From JAGOUU01 sp964609155 (lineage in GTDB: Bacteria; Pseudomonadota; Gammaproteobacteria; JAGOUU01): a stretch of 48,604 nucleotides of DNA. The position numbers were made by a program, and so were the translations under genes. Below, one piece after another: positions 1 through 9,915 of the stretch (position 1 is the first letter of the stretch; the number at the start of each line of letters is the position of its first letter). Location of the stretch: the NCBI GenBank assembly GCA_964609155.1, contig CAZSRF010000012.1, positions 1 through 48,604 of the forward strand. The letters run 5' to 3'. Below the pieces are notes generated by a model, which worked only from the letters and a program-made list of their open reading frames with translations, had not been told where the DNA came from and made no database searches.

Positions 1-6
1 TCGCCA

Positions 7-24
7 CTTCCCCTAAAGGGGAAG
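7..24. repeat. Short perfect inverted repeat at the left edge
   Basis: Two 8-base arms (CTTCCCCT and AGGGGAAG) face each other across two bases, downstream of zapD on the minus strand. No T-run follows, so a classical intrinsic terminator is not demonstrated. The arms resemble the C-rich hairpin at 22368-22387, and both are followed 15-25 bases later by CTCACTAT. They may belong to one dispersed palindromic repeat family; this is inference from two copies. Confidence 0.45.
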
Positions 25-100
25 AAAACAAACTCACTATGGCTGAAGGGTTACCCTCATTTAAGGCTCATAGGGATAATAAGTTGCGTTGTTCACAAGC

Positions 101-889
101 TTACCAGCATACGGATAGTTTAAAATCCACTCTTTGATTATACTGACTAGCCTTGCTGATTAAATCACTTTGTAAAAATCGAATTGCTATCCTATATCTA
201 TTCCCACTGATTTCTGGGTAAACATTATAGTCTTTAGGTACAGTTATACTTAATAGCTGTGGTTCAAATTGATTCTCAATAATTTTTTGATAAACCCCTG
301 CTTCAGAAATTATATCACTAGTAATTGAAGTTTCACGCAGGTAGAATAGGATCTGGTTAATGGCAATAGCAATTAAACTAAATTGATCCCGCCAATTAGT
401 TAATTGATCAATTTTATAGTCAATACTGAATTGTTGCCAATGCTTTAAAAATGGAGAATCAGAACCTGATAGACCGCCGGGTAATAACATCTTTTGGCGA
501 ATTATATTTAACCATTCATTACTAGAAAGACTAGCTGCTGTTTTTCCGATATTAGTTTTTAAATTTTTGGAATAAGAGAATAGATATTCAATGATTTGAT
601 TTAGTTTATCAACATCCACATCGGGCTGCACACGCATTTTAGAAAATCTTTCTACAAGTCTATCAATATACTTTATTGCTTCAGAGCGCAAATCAAAACG
701 CTCTACAACATCTAGTAAGCTTAATAAGTGCTGCAAGCAAATCAAACATGACTGATCTGTTCTTTGCTTGATATAATACTCAATTTCATTCCACAGATGT
801 TCTACACGTAAGAAGACACGAATTTTTTCATTTAAAGGGTGGTAATAAGTTATCAAATTAATAGCCCCGAAGTCTCGTATTGAAATCAT
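101..889 (-). CDS. zapD: Cell division protein ZapD (YacF family)
   Basis: ZapD crosslinks FtsZ protofilaments and stabilises the cytoplasmic Z-ring. The family pattern is clear: an N-terminal 'HPLNEKIRVFLRVEHL' block, a helical middle, a C-terminal 'YPEISGNRYRIAIRFL' block and a short hydrophobic tail. The product is 262 aa, near the family norm of about 250. The frame extends 10 codons upstream to a TTG at 919, but the ATG at 889 lies closer to the conserved N-terminus and is preferred; its ribosome binding site is weak. It follows mutT on the same strand after a 64-base gap, so secA-mutT-zapD may be co-transcribed. The commonly linked coaE and yacG are not in the window, which ends just beyond. 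Confidence 0.9.
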   Translation of the reverse strand: MISIRDFGAINLITYYHPLNEKIRVFLRVEHLWNEIEYYIKQRTDQSCLICLQHLLSLLDVVERFDLRSEAIKYIDRLVERFSKMRVQPDVDVDKLNQIIEYLFSYSKNLKTNIGKTAASLSSNEWLNIIRQKMLLPGGLSGSDSPFLKHWQQFSIDYKIDQLTNWRDQFSLIAIAINQILFYLRETSITSDIISEAGVYQKIIENQFEPQLLSITVPKDYNVYPEISGNRYRIAIRFLQSDLISKASQYNQRVDFKLSVCW

Positions 890-953
890 TAATCCAACTA
901 TATATTTACTATTAGTCAAAAATTATAATTATGCAAGTATACATTATGTTAAT

Positions 954-1349
954 TTATATTAATAGCTCTAATACCTGAGAACTCGCTGGTAATAACGGTG
1001 AAATGATCTTTAAATCATCTTTCTTGGGCCTAATCCATAATAATTCTTGTCCTTCCAATCCCTTTACTAAACCTGAATAAGCTTCTATCCTATACACCTC
1101 AAGAGTAACATAAAATTCTGGGTATTGATAATGCACTGTGCTGATAAATTTAGCACGTGTAACATCAATATCTAATTCTTCTTTTAATTCTCGTATAATA
1201 GTCTGAAAAGGCAGCTCACCAGGTTCAATTTTCCCACCAGGTAACTCCCAATAGCCGGCATAACTTTGCCCTGTCCTACGCTTTGAAATTAGGATTTTTT
1301 CCACGTGCAAATCATAAATAATCCCAATTGCCGCATGTATTGTCTTCAT
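954..1349 (-). CDS. mutT: MutT-like Nudix hydrolase (8-oxo-dGTP diphosphatase)
   Basis: MutT removes 8-oxo-dGTP from the nucleotide pool and prevents A:T to C:G transversions. The Nudix box spans about residues 39-61: GKIEPGE, seven residues, then RELKEELDI. The position that is usually Gly after EE-x is Asp here, which some family members tolerate. The product is 131 aa, close to the 129 aa of E. coli MutT. The start at 1349 was chosen because its ATG overlaps the secA stop as ATGA, a classical translational-coupling arrangement. A longer frame begins at a TTG at 1388 inside secA and is less likely. secA-mutT adjacency is common in gammaproteobacteria. Substrate specificity is inferred from similarity and context. 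Confidence 0.9.
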   Translation of the reverse strand: MKTIHAAIGIIYDLHVEKILISKRRTGQSYAGYWELPGGKIEPGELPFQTIIRELKEELDIDVTRAKFISTVHYQYPEFYVTLEVYRIEAYSGLVKGLEGQELLWIRPKKDDLKIISPLLPASSQVLELLI

Positions 1350-4105
1350 ACTATCAAATTTGAATCTGAATTGACCAAACCATGGCAATTTTTATATTTA
1401 TTACCTGAACCACAAAAACACTTATCATTACGACCTATTTTGGGGTGTTCACGCCTAATCGGAACTGCTTTTACTGAAGTATTTTCAGATATATTATTCT
1501 CTACTTGATGATTATCTTCAGAAAAAATCGACTCTGGATTATTATGCTTCAATTGCATAGCTCCACGTTCGCGTTCAAGTTGCGCTCTTTTTTGTTCTTC
1601 AAGTTCTTCAAATTGTTCTGTAGAGAACATATTATAATGCATCAAGATACTACAAACTTCTTGGCGATAAACATCTAACAACGATTCAAATAGATAAAAA
1701 GCTTCCCTTTTATACTCTTGTTTAGGATCTTTTTGTGCATACCCTCTTAGCCCAACAGATTGTCTTAAATAGTCCATAGCTACCAGATGATCTTTCCATT
1801 GGTTATCTAATACTTGTAAAAGCACACTTCTTTCTATTTGATGAATAACATGGGTATCAAAATTCGCCTGTTTATCTTCATACGACTTTATAGCCATCCT
1901 CCAAATCTTTTCTGTGATTTCAGCAGATCCTAAACTCTGATCATTTTGTAGCAGAGAATGTATATCAACATGTAAATGATAAGTAGAGGCAAGTTCTTTT
2001 TCCAGGCCTTGAATATCCCATTGTTCTTCTAAGGTCTCCGGGGGCATGTATTTATGCACTAGCGCTGTAAATGCAGTTTCTATTATAGAAATAACTGTAT
2101 CATGCACATTGGCAGCAGCCATTAAATAATCACGTTGATCATAAATTATTTTACGTTGTTCATTAGCGATGTCATCATATTCCAGGAGTTGTTTACGAAT
2201 TTCAAAATGCAGCCCTTCCACCCGATGCTGTGCGCCCTTGATAGATCTTGTAATCATTTTACTCTCTATAGCATTACCGGCCATGCCAAGACTTGCCATC
2301 ATGCTTTTCATGCGGTCAGAAGCAAAGATTCGCATTAAATTGTCGTCCATAGATAAATAGAATCTTGTCTCGCCAGCATCACCCTGCCGACCAGAACGGC
2401 CGAGCAATTGATTATCTATACGTCTTGACTCATGGCGTTCTGAGCCTAAGACATATAAGCCACCAGCTTTTAAAACAGTATCATGCCTTGATTGCCAATC
2501 AGCACGCAAATTAACAATATCTTCAGATGATGGATTATCTAGCTTAGCAACCTCAGAATTAAAATTTCCACCTAAAACAATATCAGTACCTCTCCCAGCC
2601 ATATTAGTAGCAATTGTAACAACACCAGGTCGACCTGCTTCTGCTATGATTTCAGCTTCTTTCTTATGAAATTTTGCGTTTAGAACCTGGTGAGGAATAT
2701 TATTTTTTTTCAATAAGTTAGACAAGTATTCTGAGGTTTCAATTGAAGCTGTACCTAGCAAAACCGGTTGTTGTTTTTCTCGACGCAATTTAATATCTTG
2801 TATAATAGCATCAAATTTTTCTGCTGCAGTCAGGTAAATTTGATCAGACTTATCTAGGCGAACCACAGGCTTATTTGTTGGGATGACTACAACTTCGAGA
2901 CCATAAATCTGCTGAAATTCAAAAGCTTCGGTATCAGCTGTACCAGTCATTCCAGATAATTTGTCGTAAAGTCTAAAATAGTTTTGAAATGTTATTGAAG
3001 CTAGAGTTTGATTTTCCTGTTTGATCTCCACCTGTTCCTTTGCTTCAACAGCTTGGTGCAATCCATCAGACCATCGACGACCTGGCATTGTTCGACCAGT
3101 ATGTTCATCAACAATTACTATTTCGCCTTGAGTGACAATATAATCTACATCCTTGTGAAATAAATAATGTGCACGTAATGCGGCATTTAAATGGTGCATG
3201 ATAGCTATATTTTGCGGGCTATATAAGCTATCACGGGAATCAATAATACCATTACTTACTAATAATTCTTCTACATAATCATGCCCTTCTTCTGTTAATT
3301 GAGCTTGTTTATGTTTTTCATCTACTGAAAAATGCCCAGGACCATTTTCTTCTAATTGCTTTTTTAATAATGGGACAATAGTATTAAGTTTTTTATAGAG
3401 ATCTGAGCTATTTTCGGCTGGACCAGAAATAATTAAAGGGGTACGTGCTTCATCAATCAAGATAGAATCCACTTCGTCGATAATAGCATAAGTACGATCT
3501 TTTTGAACGCGATCTTCCAACGAGTAAGCCATGTTATCTCTAAGATAATCAAAACCTAATTCGTTATTAGTAGCATATACTATGTCAGCTTGATAATTTT
3601 GTTTTTTATCCTCGCTTGTCATATTAGGAACAATTGTACCAACTGTCATCCCCAAAGTTTCATACACTGGCCGCATCCAATTTGCATCACGCTGAACTAA
3701 ATAATCATTTACAGTAACGATATGCACTGATTTGCCAGTCAAAGCATTTAAATAAGCTGGTAGAGTTGCTACTAAAGTTTTACCCTCCCCTGTATGCATT
3801 TCCGAAATTTTTCCAGTATGCAGAGCTATTCCACCTATCATTTGAACATCAAAATGGCGCATATTAAGACAGCGTTTTGCTGATTCACGAACAGCTGCAA
3901 ATGCTTCAGGCAATAGGGAATCCAATGATTCATTCTTTTTAATTCTAGACTTGAACTCATTTGTTTTACATAGCAAATCTGAGTCACTAAGTTGCATAAA
4001 ATCTGGTTCTAATGCATTAATTTTATCAACTAATTTAGAGAACTTTTTTAAAAGTCTTTGATTTCTACTACCAAATATTTTATTTAATATAGTTGCGCCA
4101 AACAT
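1346..4105 (-). CDS. secA: Preprotein translocase motor ATPase SecA
   Basis: SecA drives ATP-dependent export of unfolded preproteins through SecYEG at the inner membrane. Walker A (MHTGEGKT) lies at residues 103-110 and the DEVD Walker B at 210-213. The preprotein-crosslinking, scaffold and wing regions follow, and the C-terminus carries the zinc-binding SEC-C motif CFCGSG...NCHG that binds SecB. The length of 919 aa is near the E. coli value of 901. The ATG start gives the usual N-terminus 'MFGATILNKIFGSRNQR'. The gene is followed by mutT through an ATGA overlap and preceded by an M23 peptidase and divergent dciA, the same neighbourhood as in Pseudomonas. No secM-like leader was recognised upstream. 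Confidence 0.98.
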   Translation of the reverse strand: MFGATILNKIFGSRNQRLLKKFSKLVDKINALEPDFMQLSDSDLLCKTNEFKSRIKKNESLDSLLPEAFAAVRESAKRCLNMRHFDVQMIGGIALHTGKISEMHTGEGKTLVATLPAYLNALTGKSVHIVTVNDYLVQRDANWMRPVYETLGMTVGTIVPNMTSEDKKQNYQADIVYATNNELGFDYLRDNMAYSLEDRVQKDRTYAIIDEVDSILIDEARTPLIISGPAENSSDLYKKLNTIVPLLKKQLEENGPGHFSVDEKHKQAQLTEEGHDYVEELLVSNGIIDSRDSLYSPQNIAIMHHLNAALRAHYLFHKDVDYIVTQGEIVIVDEHTGRTMPGRRWSDGLHQAVEAKEQVEIKQENQTLASITFQNYFRLYDKLSGMTGTADTEAFEFQQIYGLEVVVIPTNKPVVRLDKSDQIYLTAAEKFDAIIQDIKLRREKQQPVLLGTASIETSEYLSNLLKKNNIPHQVLNAKFHKKEAEIIAEAGRPGVVTIATNMAGRGTDIVLGGNFNSEVAKLDNPSSEDIVNLRADWQSRHDTVLKAGGLYVLGSERHESRRIDNQLLGRSGRQGDAGETRFYLSMDDNLMRIFASDRMKSMMASLGMAGNAIESKMITRSIKGAQHRVEGLHFEIRKQLLEYDDIANEQRKIIYDQRDYLMAAANVHDTVISIIETAFTALVHKYMPPETLEEQWDIQGLEKELASTYHLHVDIHSLLQNDQSLGSAEITEKIWRMAIKSYEDKQANFDTHVIHQIERSVLLQVLDNQWKDHLVAMDYLRQSVGLRGYAQKDPKQEYKREAFYLFESLLDVYRQEVCSILMHYNMFSTEQFEELEEQKRAQLERERGAMQLKHNNPESIFSEDNHQVENNISENTSVKAVPIRREHPKIGRNDKCFCGSGNKYKNCHGLVNSDSNLIV

Positions 4106-4160
4106 ATTTAACTATTCCAAATATTCCGATTATTTAATTTTAGATTATACCATATTTCTC

Positions 4161-5111
4161 TTATTTTTTAGTAAGATATGTAATAGGGTTTTCTGGTTTT
4201 CCATCTCTCCAAACTTCGAAGTGTACATGAGTACCTGTAGACAATCCAGTACTTCCCATTTCAGCAATTACATCACCTTTATTAACTAGCTCACCAATAT
4301 TAACTAAAAGTTTGCTATTATGTGCATAGCGTGTAACATAACCATCACCATGGTTGATCTCGATCATTTTCCCATATCCACCTGAATCACTCGCTTTAGC
4401 CACAATACCACTTGCTACGGCTAATATTGCCGTGCCAGGTTTGCTGACAAAGTCCACGCCTTTATGCAATATTCTGTGCTTATAAATAGGGTGATTTCGA
4501 TATCCAAAATATGAAGAGATATAGCCACTTACAATAGGCTTGCCTTTAACCAAGGTCTCATTATCCAATTTTTGGTGTTTTAAAACTGTTTGTAAAAGAT
4601 TTAATTGATTATCTAGAGTAATAATGCTGTTGCTTAGCTCATCAAAAGATCTAAAAAAATCTATTGAACCTTTAGATTCCATTTCAGAACCTGCGTTACT
4701 TTCTGATTCAGCATCAACAGCATGAAGATCTTGCTCAGATAAATTAGACGAAAAATTAAATAATTCATTATCTATCTTTGCAAGTTTGCTAAGATGTATA
4801 CCTAGGGCATCTAATCGAGCAACATGCGCTTGCAGCTTAGCTACTTGCTCTGTGAAGGCATCTAAATGGATTTGAGTTTCACCCTTAGAGGTTTCGATTA
4901 ATTTTTTTTGATTTACAAGCTCCGCTCGCCAACTTTTTATCCATTGTTTTTGAGTTTTTTGATCGAGATTTTTATGTTTCCCCAATAAATAGCCAGAAGA
5001 AAATATGAGAATAAAAATAAATAGTAAGCTAGCAATCAGCAAGTATCTTAACATCTTAGAGATTTTTAAAGTATAGCGTCGATCATAACGATCGAAGTAA
5101 ATAACATGCAT
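4161..5111 (-). CDS. Membrane-anchored M23 (LytM-type) metallopeptidase
   Basis: This is a 316-aa envelope protein: a short basic N-terminus, one membrane segment at about 21-44, a helical coiled-coil-like stretch at about 55-185, and a C-terminal M23 domain. The zinc ligands are visible: H216-xxx-D220 in HKGVD, and H295 and H297 in HVHFEV, so the enzyme is probably catalytically competent, unlike EnvC or NlpD. It likely cleaves peptidoglycan cross-links or regulates amidases in the periplasm. It lies 55 bases upstream of secA on the same strand, matching the gene next to secA in Pseudomonas and relatives. The acidic low-complexity patch at about 130-148 looks like a linker. Exact substrate is unknown. 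Confidence 0.92.
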   Translation of the reverse strand: MHVIYFDRYDRRYTLKISKMLRYLLIASLLFIFILIFSSGYLLGKHKNLDQKTQKQWIKSWRAELVNQKKLIETSKGETQIHLDAFTEQVAKLQAHVARLDALGIHLSKLAKIDNELFNFSSNLSEQDLHAVDAESESNAGSEMESKGSIDFFRSFDELSNSIITLDNQLNLLQTVLKHQKLDNETLVKGKPIVSGYISSYFGYRNHPIYKHRILHKGVDFVSKPGTAILAVASGIVAKASDSGGYGKMIEINHGDGYVTRYAHNSKLLVNIGELVNKGDVIAEMGSTGLSTGTHVHFEVWRDGKPENPITYLTKK

Positions 5112-5146
5112 ATAATCTAAAAATATTTTGTGTATAATATATTATT

Positions 5147-5177
5147 ACTTATACAATACTATAGTAACTTATACAAT
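5147..5177. promoter_or_regulatory. Two direct ACTTATACAAT repeats in the M23/dciA divergent promoter region
   Basis: ACTTATACAAT occurs at 5147-5157 and again at 5167-5177, exactly 20 bases apart, about two helical turns. A TATAAT hexamer lies just upstream at 5133-5138. The position between divergent genes fits an operator or overlapping promoter elements, but no regulator is identified. In such AT-rich DNA, chance cannot be excluded. Confidence 0.35.
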
Positions 5178-5227
5178 AAAACTTTAAAGCATAATTCAAT
5201 ATTACTTAGGTGTAGCATGGGTGTAAT

Positions 5228-5752
5228 ATGGACTTTGAAAAAGACATTAAGATTAATAAAATCTTATTCAACAAATATAATACGCTAGGTAAGCTTTGTT
5301 CTCACTCACTAAAGCTACAAACTTTAGATAATATTTTAAAAAAAACCCTTGATCATAAATATTCAGCTTTATCTAAAGAATGCAGAGTTGGAAGCATGAT
5401 TAACAACTGCTTAATTATAGAAGTTAGTCGTAGCGAATATCTAGCTCAGTTAAAATATAATACTATTGAACTTCTTTCAGAATTAAGAAAAATACCACAA
5501 TTCTCACAGTTAGTAACAATAAAATATAAAGTATGTCCTCAGTTTACTTTAACTTCAGAAGTATTAAAATATTCTAGAGATGCTGATACTAACGAAACAG
5601 CTGTGGATAATAAAGAAGCAACTCCTCGTGCATCAATTTTTTCAAAATTCACTGCAGAAATCCAAAATAGTTTACTAAATACAATAAAAAATATTAATAA
5701 TAATAGACTCCAAGAGGCATTGATGAAATTATTTGAAATCAACCGCTCCTAA
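5228..5752 (+). CDS. dciA: DciA-type replicative helicase loader (DUF721)
   Basis: DciA recruits and loads the replicative helicase DnaB in bacteria that lack DnaC. The 174-aa product matches the DUF721 layout: an N-terminal 'LDNILKKTLDHKY' helix, a central strand block 'NCLIIEVSRSEYLAQLKYN' followed by 'LLSELRKIP' and an 'IKYKVCP' strand, then a variable tail ending in a short 'LQEALMKLFE' helix like that of Pseudomonas DciA. Its place beside the M23 gene and secA is a known DciA context. It reads away from secA and converges on dnaE with only 12 bases between stop codons. Assignment rests on pattern and context; individual residues diverge. Confidence 0.8.
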   Translation: MDFEKDIKINKILFNKYNTLGKLCSHSLKLQTLDNILKKTLDHKYSALSKECRVGSMINNCLIIEVSRSEYLAQLKYNTIELLSELRKIPQFSQLVTIKYKVCPQFTLTSEVLKYSRDADTNETAVDNKEATPRASIFSKFTAEIQNSLLNTIKNINNNRLQEALMKLFEINRS

Positions 5753-5764
5753 GCATAGCAATAA

Positions 5765-8700
5765 TCAATAATGGTATTGAAGTTTCACATTTTCTGATGG
5801 AATTAATAAATATATTCTATCTAGTAACCTTTGTGTTAAAGTAACTTTCCATTTTTTATCAGGGACAACTAATGCTTTGCCTTCGGGGCAATTGTACTCA
5901 ATCAATAGATTACAATTCCCAGGTGTGAAATCAGCTAAGATAGTACTTATAGATTCTAATAAGTTACTTTGTTGCAACAATATATCTGTTAAAGTTATTC
6001 TAATAGTATTAGTCTTCGCTATTTTAGCTTCAATCATATCCATTATATGATTAGCCATAATCCGTAAACCACCTGTCATGCGATCTTCAGAAACTCGACC
6101 ACTTACCACTATTACTTTGTCTTTTTGTAAGAGATCTTGGTAACGCTCGACTTCTTTACTTGACAATACTATATCAATTCGTGAAGTTTTATCATCAAGT
6201 GTTAGAATGGCTAGTCTATCACCACTTTTTGTTTTGACACGACGTAACCCAATAATAACCCCTGCTATCAGACTATTATTATTACCAATTTTTAGTTGTT
6301 TTATTTTTAAAATGCTAAGCTGCTTAATTTCTTGCTTATACTCATCCAATGGATGGCCGCTCATAAAGATACCGAGTGTATCTCTTTCAGCTTGTAAAAT
6401 TTGTCGGTTAGCCCAATTTGCTACAATAATCTTATCTTTAGTATCTACACTGCTACTTATATCAGTACCGAATAAATCAATTTGACCACTAGCCAGATTT
6501 TTCGCTGCTTGCTCTGCATTTTTAATCGCAGAATCAATACGATAAAATAGCTGTGCTCTGGATTCTCCTAGTTCATCTGCAGCACCACTTTTAATTAAAG
6601 CTTCTAAGGCTCGACGATTGACTTTACGTAAATCAATACGTGCACATAGATCATACAAATCTGTATATTTACCATTTTGCTCACGTTCATAAACAATATT
6701 TTCAATAGCCGCATAACCCAGGCCTTTTATAGCTCCAAGGCCATAGATAATTTGTAAATCTTTATTGCAAACAAATTTATAAACGCCTTCATTTAAATTA
6801 GGTTTTAAAATGGGAATATTTAAAGACACACATTCTTCATAAAACATCGCAACTTTATCTGTATTATCCATATCAGAAGATAATACAGCAGCCATGAAAA
6901 ATTGTTTATAATGTGTTTTTAACCATGCTGTTTGATAAGATACAAGAGCATACGCAGCTGAATGCGACTTATTGAAGCCGTAACCTGCAAACTTTTCCAT
7001 TAAATCAAAAATATAACTAGCTGTTTTTTCATTGATATTATTTTTAAGTGCGCCATTTACAAATATTTCTCGTTGCTTAGCCATTTCTTCTGGCTTTTTT
7101 TTACCCATGGCACGACGCAGTAAATCAGCCTCACCAAGAGTATAACAAGCTAAGACTTGGGCAATTTGCATCACTTGCTCTTGGTATAAAATAACACCAT
7201 AGGTTGGCTTTAAGATAGGCTCTAAATCTGGATGAGGATATTCAACAGATGCTCGACCATGTTTACGATCAATAAAGTCATCAACCATACCCGACTGCAA
7301 TGGACCTGGTCTGAATAAAGCAACTAATGCAATAATATCTTCAAAACAATCTGGCTGCAGACGCCGAATTAAATCTTTCATACCAGTTGATTCAAGCTGG
7401 AATATAGCAGTGGTCTCACACGCCTTTAGTAGTCCGTATGTTTTAGGATCATCTAGATTTATTAATTCTATATTAATATTATTATTTGTCTGCGTCTGTT
7501 TTTGAGATTCTACATACTGATTAATAGATAAAACAGCCCAATTAATAATAGTTAATGTTCTTAAACCCAAAAAGTCGAATTTAACAAGACCAATCTTTTC
7601 AACATCATCTTTGTCAAATTGCGATACTAAAGCACCACCCGGTTCTTCGCAATAAATAGCAGTGAAATTAGTTAAATCGCCAGGAGAGATAACTACACCT
7701 CCAGCATGCTTACCTACATTCCGCGCAATGCCTTCTAGTTTTTTTGCAAGATCAACTATTTCTTTAATATTCTCATCTTCGTTGTAACAATTTCTAAAAG
7801 TTTGTTCTTGTTCCAGCGCTTTATCCAGTGTCATACCAATTTCAAACGGTATAAGCTTTGCAATTCTATCCACAAAACCATAAGAGTGCCCTAACACTCG
7901 ACCAACATCTCTGATAACCGCTTTTGCAGCCATAGTACCAAAAGTTATAATTTGTGATACAGCATTACGACCATACTTATTTGCAACATATTCAATTACT
8001 CTGTCACGGCCTTCCATGCAGAAATCAATATCAAAATCTGGCATGGAAACACGTTCAGGATTTAAAAATCGCTCAAATAGCAAATCATAATCAAGAGGAT
8101 TTAAATTAGTAATACCAAGAACAAATGCAACTAGAGAACCAGCACCTGAACCACGACCTGGACCAACAGGCACTGCATTATTTTTTGCCCAGGCAATAAA
8201 ATCTGCAACAATTAAAAAATAACCTGGAAACCCCATTTTATTAATAACAGACAATTCTAACTCTAATCGTTCAGATAATAATTTACGGTATTCTGCTTCA
8301 TCCTCCTGTGTGGCAAACTTTTTAAATCTAAATATTATTTCTTCTCGTTTAGCCAAGCCTAGTTTCGACTCCTGCTCTAAATGCAATGATATAGGAATAT
8401 TGCCCGGCGTAGGAAAATCAGGTAAAAAAACCTCATCAAGAATTAATTCAACTGTACATCTTTTCGCTATTTCAACTGTATTTGCTAAAGCTTGTGGTAT
8501 GTCAGCAAACAATTCTTGCATTTGTTCTTGTGATTTAAAATACTGTTCTTCCGTATAATCTTTGGAACGGGCAGGATCTGATAATAATAACCCCTTATTA
8601 ATGCACACCCTTGCCTCATGAGCTTCAAAATCAGATCTATCTCTAAACATAACATTATTTGTTGCAACCACTGGGATATTATGTTTATCTGCAAGGGGTA

Positions 8701-9295
8701 AAATTAAATTAATATATTGTTCTTCATTAGCTTTATTGGTTCTAGTGACTTCTAAATATAATTTACTTAGAAATATTTTGCTTAACTCTACCAGTTGATT
8801 TTCAGCATTTTTTAAATCACCCTTTATAAGCATGTTACATACTGAACCGCCTATCCCTGGCAAAATAGCTATAAGTCCATCAGAACTATTGTTTTCATAA
8901 AGCCAAGACAGCTGAAGTACAGGCCCTACGAGGGGTTGTTGCTGTAAATAACATCTACTTATCAATTTTGTGAGATTCAAATAACCTATTTTATTCTGCG
9001 CTAGTAATATTAGCTTAGTGGTATAATAAGCAGTGCAATCAGTAAAACTATTAGATGCAGAATCCGCGATAGGAATAATATTGCTTAATAAAACCTCAGT
9101 ACCAATAATGGGCTTAATACCTGAACTTAGACATTTTTTATAAAACTTAACCGTTGCAAACAAATTGCTACAGTCTGTAATAGCTAACGCAGGCATTCGA
9201 TGCTCAAGTGCCTGTTTAATCATTTCATCAACTCTGAGTAGACCTTCTTTAATAGCATACTCAGAGTGTGTTCTTAAATGGACGTATCTAAACAT
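5765..9295 (-). CDS. dnaE: DNA polymerase III alpha subunit
   Basis: This is the catalytic subunit of the chromosomal replicase. The 1176-aa product starts with a PHP domain ('RTHSEYAIKEGLL'). The polymerase palm carries GPGRGSGAGS and the catalytic PDFDIDF at about residues 419-425. The fingers block 'YGFNKSHSAAYALVSYQTAW' follows, and then helix-hairpin-helix and OB-fold regions. E. coli DnaE is 1160 aa, so the gene is complete. It converges with dciA, placing two replication genes end to end, and is followed upstream by a DUF2147 gene on the same strand. rnhB, accA and lpxB, frequent dnaE neighbours, are absent. Confidence 0.98.
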   Translation of the reverse strand: MFRYVHLRTHSEYAIKEGLLRVDEMIKQALEHRMPALAITDCSNLFATVKFYKKCLSSGIKPIIGTEVLLSNIIPIADSASNSFTDCTAYYTTKLILLAQNKIGYLNLTKLISRCYLQQQPLVGPVLQLSWLYENNSSDGLIAILPGIGGSVCNMLIKGDLKNAENQLVELSKIFLSKLYLEVTRTNKANEEQYINLILPLADKHNIPVVATNNVMFRDRSDFEAHEARVCINKGLLLSDPARSKDYTEEQYFKSQEQMQELFADIPQALANTVEIAKRCTVELILDEVFLPDFPTPGNIPISLHLEQESKLGLAKREEIIFRFKKFATQEDEAEYRKLLSERLELELSVINKMGFPGYFLIVADFIAWAKNNAVPVGPGRGSGAGSLVAFVLGITNLNPLDYDLLFERFLNPERVSMPDFDIDFCMEGRDRVIEYVANKYGRNAVSQIITFGTMAAKAVIRDVGRVLGHSYGFVDRIAKLIPFEIGMTLDKALEQEQTFRNCYNEDENIKEIVDLAKKLEGIARNVGKHAGGVVISPGDLTNFTAIYCEEPGGALVSQFDKDDVEKIGLVKFDFLGLRTLTIINWAVLSINQYVESQKQTQTNNNINIELINLDDPKTYGLLKACETTAIFQLESTGMKDLIRRLQPDCFEDIIALVALFRPGPLQSGMVDDFIDRKHGRASVEYPHPDLEPILKPTYGVILYQEQVMQIAQVLACYTLGEADLLRRAMGKKKPEEMAKQREIFVNGALKNNINEKTASYIFDLMEKFAGYGFNKSHSAAYALVSYQTAWLKTHYKQFFMAAVLSSDMDNTDKVAMFYEECVSLNIPILKPNLNEGVYKFVCNKDLQIIYGLGAIKGLGYAAIENIVYEREQNGKYTDLYDLCARIDLRKVNRRALEALIKSGAADELGESRAQLFYRIDSAIKNAEQAAKNLASGQIDLFGTDISSSVDTKDKIIVANWANRQILQAERDTLGIFMSGHPLDEYKQEIKQLSILKIKQLKIGNNNSLIAGVIIGLRRVKTKSGDRLAILTLDDKTSRIDIVLSSKEVERYQDLLQKDKVIVVSGRVSEDRMTGGLRIMANHIMDMIEAKIAKTNTIRITLTDILLQQSNLLESISTILADFTPGNCNLLIEYNCPEGKALVVPDKKWKVTLTQRLLDRIYLLIPSENVKLQYHY

Positions 9296-9318
9296 CTAAT
9301 CAGTTAATACTTTTTATT

Positions 9319-9915
9319 TTATTTTATTTTAGACTCAGATTTCGATTTAATATTAGTTTTAGATTTACTGTCTGGTGTAGCAGTTTCTGTCTGACCTGTA
9401 GCTCCAGTATCTTTAGGCGCCAATGATCGCTCCCAAACCTGAGTTCTACCAAGTAGTGATATCCCAATATACCCTCTTACATTAAGCTTGCTTCCATCAT
9501 CTTCAAGCGAGAAAGTAACTTTATAAACAGAGCCTGTTTTTGGATCCAAAATTTTACCACCACTCCAACTATCAGAATCTTCGTCTTTCGTTACATCCCA
9601 CATAAAAGTCATACCTTTAATGCGCTGCCCCTTTTTCTTGCCAGGGCATTTATCACATGTTTTAGTTTCAGGATCTCCAGGCTCATCAAGTTTTAAGATT
9701 TTAACAACTTTTGCTGAAATTTTATTATTTTTTTCTTCTAATAGCACAATGCTTTTTGCCGCTCCTGATACATCATCAATAGTTTTCCAATAACCCAGTG
9801 GCGAACTAGAAGCTGCATAACTAGAGGCATAAAAACTGCTTAATATAATTGCTGTACAAAAAGTAACTATTTTTGTTAGCATTTTAAATAACGAAGCATT
9901 TTCGATTTTTAACAT
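9319..9915 (-). CDS. Exported DUF2147 family protein
   Basis: A 198-aa secreted protein with a signal peptide of about 34 residues ending in 'ASSYA'. The DUF2147 core follows: 'GYWKTIDD' near the start, 'CDKCPG' in the middle, 'WSGGKILDPKTGSVYKV', and 'LNVRGYIGISLLGRTQVW' at the end. The family has a lipocalin-like beta-barrel appearance and no firmly established function. The start at 9915 has a good AAGGGG site about nine bases upstream; an internal Met at codon 12 is an alternative. After the core, a 28-residue Thr/Ser/Lys-rich tail ends in repeated K-S-K/E units, unusual for the family and probably disordered. The gene is 23 bases upstream of dnaE. Confidence 0.85.
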   Translation of the reverse strand: MLKIENASLFKMLTKIVTFCTAIILSSFYASSYAASSSPLGYWKTIDDVSGAAKSIVLLEEKNNKISAKVVKILKLDEPGDPETKTCDKCPGKKKGQRIKGMTFMWDVTKDEDSDSWSGGKILDPKTGSVYKVTFSLEDDGSKLNVRGYIGISLLGRTQVWERSLAPKDTGATGQTETATPDSKSKTNIKSKSESKIK

